This document shows positions 32,944 to 45,055 of a DNA stretch of 64,000 nt, in pieces; within the stretch, counting starts at the first letter, position 1; each line of letters opens with the position of its first letter. The translations under genes were made by a program, and so were the position numbers. Under the pieces are notes generated by a model. It saw nothing but the letters and a program-made list of their open reading frames with translations, did not search any database and had not been told where the DNA came from. Origin of the DNA: Trebouxia sp. TZW2008 (Eukaryota > Chlorophyta > Trebouxiophyceae > Trebouxiales > Trebouxiaceae). The stretch covers positions 31,092 through 95,091 of the forward strand of contig BDIU01000145.1 in assembly GCA_002118135.1 (NCBI GenBank), written 5' to 3'.

Positions 32944-35560
32944 ATACTCAGAGGCTGCTGATGCTCACGCAACACCAGATGAACTACTGTCTCTTCTGTC
33001 TGTGTAAGTTAAAGCGCCAAGTTGTTTCGTGTTGCACTGCGGCAGCTGCTTTTGTCACATGCAGTGTCAAATGCAGACCTCATATAAGGCAAGGGTGATG
33101 CAAGGAATACTTCTGTAGATTGTATTGACCAATTCAAAGCAAGCTTGCCAGCCAGGCTTACTTACTATGCCATCCTTTGTCACTGGCATCAGCAGAGGGC
33201 AGTCACCCTTTTCAGGGTTGTGCTTGTGACTGTCAGGCTGCACATCTGCATTGAATGCCAGTACAGTCTCTCATATGATCTGCGTACAAGAGTATGAAAA
33301 CCCCACGCCTGAGCAGTGTAACACAGTGTGCAGCAAATAGAACCATGCAATGTACAGGATATGTTCAACTGCTTTGCATGCCAGGCTGCCTGAACTTCAG
33401 GTGCTGTCAGACATTATTGCAAATGCATTTGGCAAACTTCAGGAAAGCAGGACTAATTTACAGAACCTGAAGTACATCAGTTGTTGCTGCCTCCAGGGGC
33501 AAACACAGCGCAAGGCAACATATCAATCTTCCTTGCCGGAGCTGCTGTTGATTGACGGCAGACAGGCTGTTTGCTGGGGCATCAATTCTGTGTGCATGCA
33601 GCCACTTGCATGCAGAAGCCAATCCGATTGCAGACTTTGATACAGAGAGTATGCCATAGGCATTGAATGCACATCAGGCTGTAGCTGATGCACTTCAAGC
33701 TGAACGTACAACATTGTCGGTAAACTCAGCCTTGTACTTGCCAAAGCCACACATCGCTACGATGAGCTTCCTGGACAAGCAAGCAAGACTTGCACGCAAG
33801 GCAAAGTCTGCAGTGCCCTGCAAGCAAAATGACTACTGCAAACTGGTTGACAGCAGGCTCCTGCTGCCCAGGACAGCAGGCTTGGTTCAGCCTGTGCCTT
33901 CCTTGAAGACTATACAAACACATGCGCTGGAAGCACGTGCTGTGCAACAGCAACAGACACACACATCAAGCATGCAGCATGCATTGACGTTAGTTGCCAG
34001 TGGTCCACCAGCGCTCAACTTATCATACATGTTTGGATGACGCAAAGGCAGCTGACACTGCAGTTCCGCTCTGGCTATTGTGTGTCACACAGGTTCATTG
34101 CTCCTGGCTGCATTTAGAATTGCATCCTCATTGCAGTGATCAATTGTGTAGCCGCTGCTTCCAGAAGTCCTGATTCACCTGGTGAATACAGTGTTATCTC
34201 AATCAATGCTGCTATGGCGAAAATGTTTACACATTGCATGTAGCATTGCAACTGCTCAACTGAGCCACAACGCAGTTGGCATGTCAACAACATTCTGACA
34301 TGAGGGCAGTGCCACCGCAACAGCTTATTCTGCCAAGTCAGTTGTCCAAGCACCATGCAACTCTAGCCGTGACTGACAGAGAGTGTGTTCATACGCAGCC
34401 GCTGCCGCAGCCATCCTTATGTTCTGATGAATGGGCTGCTGCTGAGCTTTTTGACAGGTGAATGATGCACTTGATGTGTGCTTCATTTCTGGCTCAGAAA
34501 CTGGCTGCAATCCGCTGTTCTCAGCTGAAGCGTAGCAGGCAGCAGATTGGAGGACTGCCATGGACGCAGAAAGTGATCTGTGTTTGAAAATGCAACATGG
34601 AATCTGGAGCTGCAGGCTGACGGGGTCAGCCCTCTCCCCTATCTTGCCCTGCCAGGTGCGTTCCCAAACCTGCACAAGAGACAATTGACAATGGTGAGGT
34701 ATACATGACTAGACTGACAGCCAAGGGTGCAGTGCAGCAGCAAATAACGGATTGCACTGTGGTCTTCAGGCCAGTCAGTAAGCAGGCCACACTCAGAACC
34801 CTTGCAGCACAATATCTGTAGCTGCACCATCTGGACACTGAGAGTGTGTGAAAGAGACACTGTGAGTGCAGACCAACGACCACATACATGCAGCATGCAG
34901 AAGGCCATGCCAAAGGCAGCTTCAACAAGCTGTAGACTCGAAGCATAATGAAGCTGACAGCATTCTGCTGTAACATGCTGAGATGCTTGCACAGTAAGCT
35001 TGAGTGCTACTCCGAGAAGGCCTGTGTAGACACACCAGATGTGTTGGATGTTGTTTGACGAACTGATCAGGCGCCATGCACAACCTCACTTGAGCATGTG
35101 ACTTGAGCTGAAATGCACGCTCACTAGGACAGAGCCTAGTCTGTGACATCTGCAATGGTGGGGCGCAAAGCATACAAGAACATCAGCTGTTGCTAAAGAT
35201 GCATGGAGTGGCAACTCAGAGCTCACCCTGTAATTCTCAGCTGAAGCTGACTCAATTGCACAATCTCCAAGATCATTGGTACGGCTACCAGTACTCAGCA
35301 TGCTGGATTTCTTACCCAGTCTCTTGCACCAACCCAGGCAGTGGCTGTGACACCTCAGAGGGCACAGCAGAGCTTGAAGTACACACTCAAGGCATGTGAT
35401 ATCAAGCTGAAACAGCAGCTGCAGAGCCTGGGGCTTCACAGAATCAGCAGCAACCCGGGACTGTGTCTTGCAGCTCTCACATTAAGCATAGTCTTTTGCT
35501 GGTCTGTATGCTGTTTTGCTTTTGACCCAGACATTGCATGAGCCAAGGAATGACTGTCGC
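32944..35560 (+). CDS. Unidentified exon-like stretch, possible coiled-coil protein
   Basis: Several protein-like segments sit between plausible splice sites on the plus strand, but I could not join them in phase and do not recognise a family. Pieces: ~32944-33003 (EEARYSEAADAHATPDELLS, then GTAAGT); ~33384-33470 after CCAG (LPELQVLSDIIANAFGKLQE); ~33663-34040 (HQAVADALQAERTTLSVNSA...), ending in a stop; ~34400-34456 (LCSDEWAAAELFDR, then GTGAAT); and ~35320-35450 (QQSLKYTLKACDIKLKQQLQ). The Gln/Leu/Lys-rich helical character suggests a coiled coil. It may be one gene, two genes or decayed sequence. Confidence 0.25.
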
Positions 35561-37337
35561 ATAGCACAGCCCAGCACAGCTCAGTGGACGGTACAGTACC
35601 GGAAAGGAGTCTGCAATGTTGGGCAGGCTCACTTCAGCGTGGCATGCTGCACAGCGAGCAATGTGCTGCAGCAATGGGCCAAAGTATGCCTTGCAAGCAT
35701 TGCAGCCACATGGAGCGCTGACTGACTCGTTGCTCAGCTGTAATCTGTCCGCTCACCAACACTGACCATGATCAATTAAGACAACTGAAGCAGATATGAC
35801 AAGCGCCGGCAGTAAGCAGTAATCCCCCCTGCAGACATAAATGGAGATCAATGAAAGAGTAAAGCAAGCTGATGCTCATGCTCATGCTGACTGCTGAGCT
35901 GGACAAGCTGAAGCTGTAAATGAGCTGGCACTGTGCAATCTGGATTGCTGCTGAAGGTGGAGGTGAGAGACAGTCCGTCCACTAGTGTCTAGTGCAGTGC
36001 ACTATGAAGTCAAGTGCTGGGTTTTTGCTCTTGATGAGCAATGGAGCGATCAGCAGGAGGACTGAAAGTGCAACCACATTTGGTTTTAAAAGTCAAAGGC
36101 GCGAATGATGCAGAGGCTGAGTACACAACATTGGCCACAGCAATCAGGGTTTCAGCATAGCTCATGACACCACTTCAGGATTCTGGCATCACAGCATGAG
36201 CTTGAGAGATATCTTGTGAAGGTCAAGGCGCCAATCAACTGCTGAAGCACACAACTGCTACTGGCAACAGCAGTCAGCAGCAAGCATGTTGACATCATTC
36301 AGCACATCATGAAAGATGGGAAATGCATTTTGCATGTTGCAGCATTGCAGCCATATGGCTGCAATCATTTGACCTCCCCACCGCTTTCCCAACTGTCCAA
36401 TATTTGCTTCACTGCCATGGCTGCTTACAAGAACATTCCAGTATGCCTCTAAAGAGAAAGGCTCCTGTCATGACACCGGAATGACGTAGACCTGTCTTTT
36501 CTACTTTTCTGAGCATGCTGCACAGTGTCAAACAAGGCTGTGTACAAAGACAGCATCAAAGCACATTTGAACGCTTGTCATCAAGAGTTTGCACATAAAT
36601 AGTTCGCTTGCAGAGCCAACTGCAGTTTATTCTGCAGTTCTTGGATAATTTGCCGATGTTGAATGTTGCATTATGCTATCTTGCCAAGCTGGGCACTATC
36701 TTGACAGCAATGTACATGCAACAGCAGCATAGGCACATGCCTAACATGCAGTGCTCCAAGGACAACTCTGCAGTGCTTTTCAAGCAGCATGCTGGAGCTG
36801 CGCATGTCTGGCTGGCAAGATCATGATCAAGGTCTGTTGTATGCTTGCTGCAGCTGCCAACTTGCAAGTGCCACAGGAGCAGCAGCTGATCATGATGGCA
36901 ACAATGGCTGCCACTGTATGCATGCATCAGCCGCAAGGCGCACTGAGAGTCAAGTGAAACAGCGGAGGTGATTACACGCCTTGATCACGCTGAAATAAAA
37001 GTTGCTGCTGGCCTTGCAGTTAGTAGCAGAAACCTACATATAGTGACATGCGACTGACGGCAAACTAACTGTGACTGCACAACCTAAACTAAAAAAATCA
37101 CCACAGGACATGTTAATACAGGCTGGGGGACACTGTCAGAAGTTATCGCAAGTGTAGCATTGTGCAGACAGCAATCTATGCTCTAGTCACTTGCACAAAA
37201 TCCTGAGATCATAAAACATCAGTAGGGAATGACTGTATAGTATAAGGCGCCTTGGTACATTGCATATCTGCCATCTTGTCCGACGTTTGGTCAGCAAAGA
37301 AGGGTGCAGCGATGGAAGTGCATCCAGTTGGTTGTGC
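35561..37337. other. No supported gene
   Basis: 1.8 kb in which I see only short open frames on both strands and no motif or splice-consistent exon chain. It ends at the stop codon of the minus-strand peptide gene. Confidence 0.45.
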
Positions 37338-38466
37338 TCAGCTGCAGACGCAGTATAGGTAGCACTGGCCAGGGGGGCAGTGAGCGTTGGGTGCAAGTAG
37401 ACCCTGCAAAGGTCAACAGATCTTATGTACATGGTCATGCCATACATACATACATGCAATGCAGTAAGGCGTGAGACCACTGCAGTACCAGTATTGCACA
37501 GACTGCTGCATCAAATAGCCATACACCCATAGATTGACACAGCACAGCACTCAGGTTGCAGAATATAGTAAACCTTCTGCTATGTATTGCCTGAGGCAAT
37601 AGTGACAGCAACAACCAGCAGTTACTGTCTGCAACGAGAAAGGTGCCGGCAAGACAGTCATACAGGCACAACCGTCAAGACAGCGAGTTTCAAAGCCTTA
37701 CCCGAGCCCTGATCAAGCCTTGTCTCAACCAGGGTAGGTCTTCCAGAACTTCGTTGCGGGCCTGCAGGGACGAGGAATGACTCAGAAACGTGAGCAGCGC
37801 ATGGTGAAGGATCTTGTGAGGACGTGAATGTTCACTCCAACGACACCTAACGACGAAACAACAGCTCACGAAGAAAAGTGACAGACGAAAATGCAGTGAC
37901 AATCGTTGACTTGAAATATATACAAAACCGTCCAGATGCAGCTGTCAGCGACGCACTGTGTTGTCAGAGAACAAATGCTATATGCTGCAGCGTGACGCAA
38001 ACACATCGCATTGATGCAGTGCAGATGTCGTGCTTCGACACACGGTGGTGCAAGCGGTCGTCAGCGAAGCCGAAGTGGTGTACAGATGCCACGGGCGAGG
38101 GACTCACGGTGTAGGTCTCGACTGAAACGGTGCCGTAGTCTGCAGCAACGCGGATAGCCATTTAGCTACAACATCAGCAGCAACAGCAAATAGTAGGTAC
38201 TACGCTCAAGCATAGCAGCAATGTGTAGGCGCATGGTCGTTGCAATAGAGATCAATCGCAGGTGCCGACTGCCTGCTCGGCCGTCAAGCAAGGCAATGCA
38301 TGCACAAATGAATGCAGAACGCTCGAAGTCAAGCATGCGAGCATATGCGTGGTGGAAAACAGCTTCATGTGCACGGCATACCTGAGGAGGCAGGTCGAGC
38401 TGCGACACATGCCACGAGCAGGAGAAGGACCAGCAGGAGCTGCACGGCGCGTGAAGACATCTTCAT
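37338..38466 (-). CDS. Predicted small secreted Cys-rich peptide
   Basis: I do not know a family for this. Four tiny exons join in exact phase: 38466-38382, 38139-38108, 37761-37702, 37403-37338, giving 80 residues. Exon 1 is a textbook signal peptide (MKMSSRAVQLLLVLLLLVAC, then VAARPASS). The following exons read YGTVSVETYT and ARNEVLEDLPWLRQGLIRAR, and the last is GLLAPNAHCPPGQCYLYCVC plus Ser, with four closely spaced cysteines before TGA. All borders are good GT-AG sites (GTATGC, GTGAGT, GTAAGG). Every exon is too short to show as an ORF by itself. The layout (signal, short acidic/basic spacer, Cys-rich end) resembles precursor peptides with secreted or antimicrobial roles, but function is not established. 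An alternative reading of the last exon in another frame stays open longer but breaks phase. Confidence 0.5.
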
Positions 38467-40047
38467 GACGGCTGGTGAAGGCTTTGAGGTTGTCTGAAGG
38501 TGTTGGGCTGTGCGAGCAATTTGGGCGCAGCGAGTGATCTGACTGTTGTGCGAGATGGAGCCGGCTTAAAAGCTCTGCAGACAGGATTCGAAATTTCTAT
38601 CGTTGTGTACGACAAGATGCGATGACACACATTCGCTCCATTTGACTAAACATTGTCGAAGATTTAACTCAAAGCAGACAGATGAGCAGAAAGATCATCT
38701 TATTCAAATGACGCACGGTGTCATTCTTGATCCCTGAGTCTCGTGCGCGCTTTTCGCAAGCGGTCACGACATTGAGACTTCTCTAACAAAATTTCTGCAC
38801 ACACTACAAATACTACCCCCCTGTTTCGCCGATACTTTGCCAATATTTCCCAGTGCAAATTCACTTTGCCGGACACTTTGCCGGGGCTTTTGCCACTGGA
38901 GAAACGCCGGCAAACGCGATCGCCGGTACACTTTGCCGGCGAACTCACTATGGGAGAACGGCAAACTTTGGCAAAAAATGCGAAGCAAAATTTTGCCGGC
39001 AAAGTGCTATCGCCGAGCGGCAAAGCTGCTGGCGACCATTTGCCGGCAAGCTACGGAGAATTGCTGCCCAATATTTAGCCAGTGATGGATAAAAGCTGGC
39101 GATAAAATCAGCTGCTGTGGGTGTTCATTTACCTGACAATTGTCTACAGTTCAGCTAGACAGATGCCAGAGTTCATGTATCAACACACGCATGTGTAAAA
39201 CTGGCAACAACATCATATCATGCTGTTTCAGCATGCAATCACTAGCTAGTACAGGCCACACGGCTGTACAACACAAGTATAGCTATAGCTAGCTAGCTAC
39301 ATATATAGGAGAAAGTTTCAACCTCACTGGTGATGGTGTCAATCATGAAGCTAGCTAGCGCTGCAGCTGCAGCCTATATAGCCGTGCCTCATAATGCATC
39401 AAATCTGCTGCCACAGCTGCCCAGAACAGCTCATTTCTGCTAGCTAGTTGCGAATCAGTTGTCACTATAGCTGCCATCAGTAGTGTCACTGCCACTGGAG
39501 GTGCTGCTGTCATTGTCCTGCCCAGCTGTGGTGTCTTTAGCAACTGACCTTGCGTTGTCAGGCTCTTGTGCTGCTCCACTGCCAGCGTCTGCTCCTGCAT
39601 TATGAGCATCTTGAGGCCCGGGCCCTGCAAACCAATATACTAGTGGCGTAGAATAGTAGTGAATGCAATTAATGCATGTAGGTTGAGTAGTTCAAGTGCA
39701 ACTTGCTGTTTGCTCATTTACAAGCTTGAAGCAATAGTCAAGCTGATAGCTCATGATCAAGTCAAGTCAAGTATAAATCATAGCAGCGCTTACCAAAATG
39801 TTTTTCCTGTACAGCCTGCAATGCTGTTTGGAAAATCTCCACACTCTACCTGACATGTGCATCTTGCTTGCGACCCTTCCACTCGAGCGCAGATTGACGA
39901 AGCTTTCCAAGGGCCGCTGTGGCTTGCAAAAAATGTTCGATGTCATGAACTGCATAAGCCTTCTGCAGACAGCTCCGAAACCACCCAAGCCTGCAGCGAA
40001 AGGCAAGCAAAGAACTGTATGGCATCAGTCCAAAAGCTCGACAACAC
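38467..40047. other. Intergenic with repeat-rich anomalies
   Basis: No supported gene. It holds the TTTGCCGGC cluster (38820-39075, listed separately) and A/T-rich, CTAGCTAG-type low-complexity DNA near 39280-39305. Open frames around 39355-39630 and 39798-40047 lack recognisable motifs. Confidence 0.45.
38820..39075. repeat. Cluster of TTTGCCGGC / GCCGGCAAA words
   Basis: About ten occurrences, in both orientations, of TTTGCC(GGC) within ~250 bases, including the palindromic core TTGCCGGCAA near 38993 and 39041 and the octamer GCGATCGC near 38916. The local word content differs sharply from flanking DNA. Short inverted words like these could form hairpins, as in a degenerate miniature transposon, but I cannot define terminal repeats or a target-site duplication. 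Confidence 0.5.
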
Positions 40048-41679
40048 ATGACCTGCGTTCGCCTCGACCCCAACACTCTACTGCACACATCCAGAGCCGG
40101 CTTGCCCTTGCACAGCCTAACATCAAATTCGCATGGCACGACCGGTCACAATCAAGGCCTACTGTCGCTAGCACCCAGACGGAAATCCGTGCAGCGTCAC
40201 CTGCCGCTTTCCCGGCATCCGAGACCCTTGTTACGTTGCTCGACTTCGCGCCTGGTACAGGCTATAGTACAGACCGATGAGCAACACCTTGCAATCCACA
40301 GCTACAAGCTGAAACTGCAAGAAGAGCTTAAGGGCACCAGGCGCGGAATCTTTGGCCTCAAGGCAGGATCAATGTGTGTTGTTTTTGGTCTGCCCTGTTG
40401 TTTCCAACCCCTGCAGGCTGTGACACTGCAGCTTGATGGTATGACGCTCAACAGCAGACCCATGCTCAACTTCAGCACTGTGCTGCTAGGCTTCCAAGTC
40501 TGAGGCAATTGACAAGCTTCTTAATGAGCTTGAGGTCACAGCAAAGGAGCAATGTCCCACACAAAACATGCATCAGCTGGGCGGCACATGGCACCTTGTG
40601 TACACATCTCTTGTGATCAAGGTGACCATCTTCAAAGCGCAAGCTGCAGCACTTTGTTTGCAAGCTTTACATTGTCAGTTCTGCGCTGCTGACTTGCACG
40701 TCCTTTGCAGGGTGCGCGCAAAACCAAGCTGGGTCTGAGAGAATTTGTTTCCTTGGGCGACTTTGAGCAGATCATAGATCCAGACAGTAAACTTGCTGTA
40801 GGTTGCTGCACAGTACAACTTTTGCTGAGCAGGTTCTGTGCCTGACACATGCTGATCTGGGCATGCTTGAGGCTTGCGCCCAGCATAAGTTGCTGCATTG
40901 TCTTGCTGTATTGCATATATCATTGTTCTTCCATTCATGCCCGGCATGACCATGTCATGCCAAGCTGCAATAGCTGATTTGCCTTGTGGCCCTTTTGCAG
41001 CACATGCAAAGCATATCAGCAAACCTAATGGTAAGGCCTGCATGCACTCTGCACAAGACTGTTCATGGCATGCCACATAAGTCAATTTGAGGGCATGTGC
41101 ATACCTGATGCATGTGTATGCTGCAGACAAACAAGGTCCACTTTGCAGTGACTGGACTGGGTAAACTATCAGGCTCCTTGACCATCATTGCAACCTTTGA
41201 GGCAGTCTCAGCAAAGCGCGTTCAAATCAAGTTTGAATCAGCAAAGCTGGTAAGTACTCAGCATCAATTCACGTTTAGTTGTGTGCTATACTCATACGCA
41301 ACTGAGAGCCTATCACCCGTGATAGCTCATTTCATGCAGGCTGAGAGCTGCTGCAATGCATACCTGCATCATCTAAGGAACAAGCGTCCCAGTGATGCAT
41401 AATATCTGTGGCCAATGTCTAAAGTTTGCCATCTGCTGTGCAAAGCAAATCCTTGAATTTCTTTGCATGGCATGTTTGTCAATGCATTGTCCAAAGTCTG
41501 ACAATTTTGCTGATGCCTGTAAGGTACCAACACCCCTGGAGCAGATCTTTGCTGGAAACTATGACTTACTGCTGTCAATTTTCAATCCTGAGGGGTGGCT
41601 GGACATCACGTACTTTGATGACACACACAGAATAGGCAGAGATGACAAGGGCAATGTCTTTTACCTACAGCGTGCATGA
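40048..41679 (+). CDS. Plastid lipid-associated protein (PAP/fibrillin family)
   Basis: Lipocalin-like plastid protein of plastoglobules and thylakoids that binds or stabilises lipids and isoprenoids. Exons: 40048-40362, 40505-40621, 40711-40797, 41127-41249, 41524-41679, all joining on codon boundaries; 265 residues. The leader to about residue 75 is rich in Ser, Arg and His with few acids, like a transit peptide. Family motifs: [73 protein letters not shown], and the diagnostic end [14 protein letters not shown]...[15 protein letters not shown]. The first intron would use a GC donor (AAG|GCAGGA), chosen because only it preserves phase; this is the weakest join. It converges with MMADHC. Confidence 0.88.
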
Positions 41680-43082
41680 GGTTGTGGCCTCTAACGGCTT
41701 TGCATGCACGCATCTATAGTACAGCATGCAGCTGCTGTGGACATTGCCTTACTAACCCAATACTTGCATGTGTTTAAGACTGGCAGCAAAGATGCAACAT
41801 CAAATGGCCCCATGATGCTTGACTGTTCTTATTGTGACCACGTCTTGGGGATGTTGTGTACAAGGCAGCATTCATGCAGGGCAGTGTTTCATCGGAAAAC
41901 AATGACAACGACAAATGACCTGTAGCAAGGCATAATTCACCCTGGTCACTTGAAACAGTGCAGGTGCTGCTTGAACTGAACTATCAAACAGAAGCAGAAT
42001 CACCTGGCTGCTAGAATATAGAAAGCTTCCGGAATGAATGCTGAAAGGCAGACGACTTGAAAGCGTTCAAAACGCACAAGCTGGCTTTGACCTTCCCAGC
42101 TTCATGCGCAGCTGCAATTGCGCTGTCGTTGTGCAGATTTTGCTATCCCAGCTCATTTAGGTCGTACAAGCTGAGCTAGCAGTAAGTCCCAAAAGCTCAG
42201 TGTACGAGCTTCCCTGTCGTACGAGACGCTGACGACGCTTTGCTGTCCTGCTCGTACGACAAGCTGACGACTTCTACAATTGCATAAACAACAGAATTGA
42301 CGAGATCGTCTGATCTGGACAGGCAAAAATCGTACTGCTTGCAGGAAGCCAAATTTGGACACCTCAACAGCCACATGCCTTCCCAAAAGTCAAAAAACAG
42401 GTGTAGATTGCATCCCCTGCTGCCCTGCAAGCACAACCTGAATTAGTTACAGACTCTGATGTCAGCGCTCTATGTTTTAACTGCGTAATGACAATTGAGC
42501 TTGACCTGCTGACCTACTGGACAGCAATCATCTTTGGCTAGAACACAAGATTTTATACGACATGCTGCTTATTACACATGCCTGGAGCCACAGTGACCAA
42601 ATTAGCAGCTAGCAAATTGATGATGTAAATACATAGGTCATTGGTTGCAAATCTGCTGAGTCTGACTCAATGATGCACACAAAGTAATACGCAGTTGCAA
42701 GCATGTGCCAGCGCACAAGTCAAACATCGCTGATGCTGTTAGCAAGCACACAACATTTTGTCACGCTCATATGGCTCAAGGACTCTAGCATGACTTTCCA
42801 TAATGAAAGCTCATAGCAGCATGCAAGCTGCAGCAATATACGCGTGTCACATTGCGCAGCAGAAGCTTCGTAACTCTGAATGCTTGTTCTGGAGATATGA
42901 CCCAGACAATGATGCTCTCAAATGCCGATGCAGTGCTGACATTTAGCCCGCAGCTGTCAAATGAAGGCAGCCCTAATCAATTTGCGCCAGTTCAATTTCC
43001 GTGTGACTTGACAGCACTGTCTATGTGAGCGAATGGGGTACCTGGATAATGGGTAGTGTGACAATGAGATCCACCTCAGGCC
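41680..43082. other. Convergent intergenic region with inverted repeats
   Basis: 1.4 kb between the stop codons of PAP (+) and MMADHC (-). Near 42160-42275 the words GTCGTAC, GTACGAG, AGCTTGTCGTACGAGC and AGCTGAGCT recur in both orientations around a short spacer, suggesting a hairpin-forming element. No gene is supported. Confidence 0.45.
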
Positions 43083-43808
43083 TCAAAGAGACATGAAGTT
43101 CTGGTAGTAGCCTGTGTCAGCCATTTCTGACTCAACCTCCTCAATCACCTTCTTTAGCACATTGATAGGCGCCTTTGTGAACAGTGTGGCTGGGTACACA
43201 GATGTACCCCAGCGTGGATGTATCAGTACCTGCATGCGTCGTGCAGACCTTGCTCATCAAAGCACACATTTATGACTTGCATGCGTGCTGTGTTGCAATG
43301 TGCATGGCATCTGATGTGACAGCAGATGACAAGCAGTGGCTGACCTTGCAGCCAGCTGCGTTTGCCGTTTGATAGCCAAGCAGCGCTGAAAACCCATCCA
43401 CTTCCCCATATGGAACAGTACAGTCTGTGTGCATCATCTGCAAGCAACCATTGCAGCCCGTTCGCAGCATTGCAGTGCACGTCACATCGTGCAACACCAA
43501 CTTGACTGCTGAAAGATGGTGTGAGTAGACCATAGCTTCCTACCGGGAGGCCAGAGCATGGGTCTATGTAGTCAGCCCAGTGCCCCCTATCAGTTGCTTT
43601 GTTGCAAACACCTTTGGCAAACTCCATGAACTGTACAAGGCAGCTAGTCAGCAAAGAGGTTGAGGTCAACATTCAATGCTGTACACAAGCAGAGCTAGTC
43701 TTGGCAAACATACCTTCTCGAGTAAGGCATCTTTCTCATCCTCTACAAGCTGGCCAGTCTGTACAAGATCCATTTTGGCGTGCTGGCAGGTGGGAAGGAT
43801 CAGCAGAC
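43083..43808 (-). CDS. MMADHC: MMADHC (CblD) cobalamin-trafficking protein, 5' part unresolved
   Basis: Member of the family that directs vitamin B12 derivatives to the methylmalonyl-CoA mutase and methionine synthase branches. Four consecutive exons join in phase: 43808-43714 (LLILPTCQHAKMDLVQTGQL), 43630-43544 (FMEFAKGVCNKATDRGHWAD, then YIDPCSGLP), 43437-43345 (MMHTDCTVPYGEVDGFSALL, then GYQTANAAGCK) and 43229-43083 (VLIHPRWGTSVYPATLFTKA ... NFMSL, stop). The WADYIDPCSGLP and HPRWGTSVYPAT blocks identify the family. The first visible exon starts with two bases of a split codon, so at least one upstream exon exists. A candidate region is 43850-44070, but no frame there joined cleanly. The N-terminal third, including any targeting signal, is therefore missing from this model. 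Confidence 0.85.
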
Positions 43809-44142
43809 CTGCAGTTTGCAAAACGTATATGCTAGTGCGTCAAATTGTCCACGAGACAGCTGCAACGATTATCGTGTCGAATAGCACCTTCTGCTGTCAG
43901 ACCAGGGAAGATCATAGACACTTCTCTCCAATGCCTTTGTGGGCATTCTGCGCCAAACAGCTGACGTTGCTGGCGGCGATTGCGGCAAAAGGCATGCTGA
44001 GATGATCTCACGATGTATGGAGTATTCTAAACCGCAAGAACTGAGGGTGACTGGCAAGATTGTTGCCATCCCTATTGCTGATCAAGGAGATCTGCCTTAG
44101 GTCACAGCACTTCTGGCAAAGCTGCGGCAGCACACAAGAAGG

Positions 44143-44649
44143 CTAAAGCTTTCTGCAAAGCATCGCAGTCCTTTGTCGCTGTACCAGCAGCAGAGCCGCA
44201 CATTCGTCCTTAGACTGCTTGACTGACTTTTCAGGTGTTCCCCTGCTTGCCTCGTCTCCCTCGTATCGTACACTAGCGCTTAGGTGCAGCTTACTAACTG
44301 CAGGGGTCAATGAGCGGACAATAACACTAATGACACGGTTTGACAGCCGAAATTGCGCTTTTACGATGGCTAAGAAGTCTTGAGTCTGGATGATCCCTCG
44401 TTCAACTTGCATTTCCCGGTTTCCTGCAGTCCCGACATGAAACCAGGCTTGATTAGACTTCATGAAATTTGGTTCAGCGCTGCATGAAATGCACGACATG
44501 AACCGCCACAATTTGTCAAAGCAAATGAAAGTGATTTTGATTGCCACCAGGGCCTTGCTTCGAGCAGGATTCGCAGAAGTGACGTAGCTCATTGTCGAAG
44601 ATGATAAGGTTCTTCGTGCTGATTCATCGGATGCAATGTTGGAGGGCAT
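44143..44649 (-). CDS. Unidentified ORF, 168 residues
   Basis: Single open frame from a genuine ATG at 44649 to a stop at 44143. It is Ser/Ala-rich at the start, then mixed hydrophobic and basic (SNRVISVIVRSLTPAVSKLH). I recognise no domain. It could be a small gene, an exon of a longer one, or a chance frame. It lies upstream of MMADHC on the same strand, but its frame does not obviously join that gene. Confidence 0.3.
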   Translation of the reverse strand: MPSNIASDESARRTLSSSTMSYVTSANPARSKALVAIKITFICFDKLWRFMSCISCSAEPNFMKSNQAWFHVGTAGNREMQVERGIIQTQDFLAIVKAQFRLSNRVISVIVRSLTPAVSKLHLSASVRYEGDEASRGTPEKSVKQSKDECAALLLVQRQRTAMLCRKL

Positions 44650-45055
44650 GATGGTAAAGTCAGATCGATCTGAAGGCTTGATGGTCTGCAGCTGTGATCA
44701 CCTTTCGTACATATCAGATTCTGGCTCCAGATACCTTGCAAGCGTCCTGAGCTATGCTTGCATGCATGCCAGCATGGTCATTGGCCTTTTTCATGCATTA
44801 CAATCAGATCATGCTGTAAGTGCTGGACACCAGCTTCAGCCATTTGCAATGCACCATGATTTGCCAATACAGGCTACAGTGGTTTGTTGTTGCCAGCCAG
44901 GTGCAAGCTCATCACTGTGACCCTTCAAGCAGCTTTGGTCACCGGCAAGTTGGTGAGGGTGGGCTAACATCTGCATGTTTGGCAAGTGCATGCAAGGCTG
45001 TTGTTGAACTGCATGCAAGCCGGAGACAACACATTTTGCAAGCTGTGCATTGCTG
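44650..45055. other. Intergenic, nothing recognised
   Basis: About 400 bases between two unidentified minus-strand genes. No motif or exon chain is supported. Confidence 0.4.

Noticed and set aside
38914..38922. GCGATCGC octamer as a cyanobacterial HIP1 signature
   Set aside because: A single occurrence in a GC-rich word cluster is no evidence of cyanobacterial origin.
43470..43505. VKLVLHDVTCTAMLR as part of the MMADHC protein
   Set aside because: It is in frame by chance. The acceptor CTTGCAG at 43438 joins exon 43437-43345 on a codon boundary and restores the conserved order.
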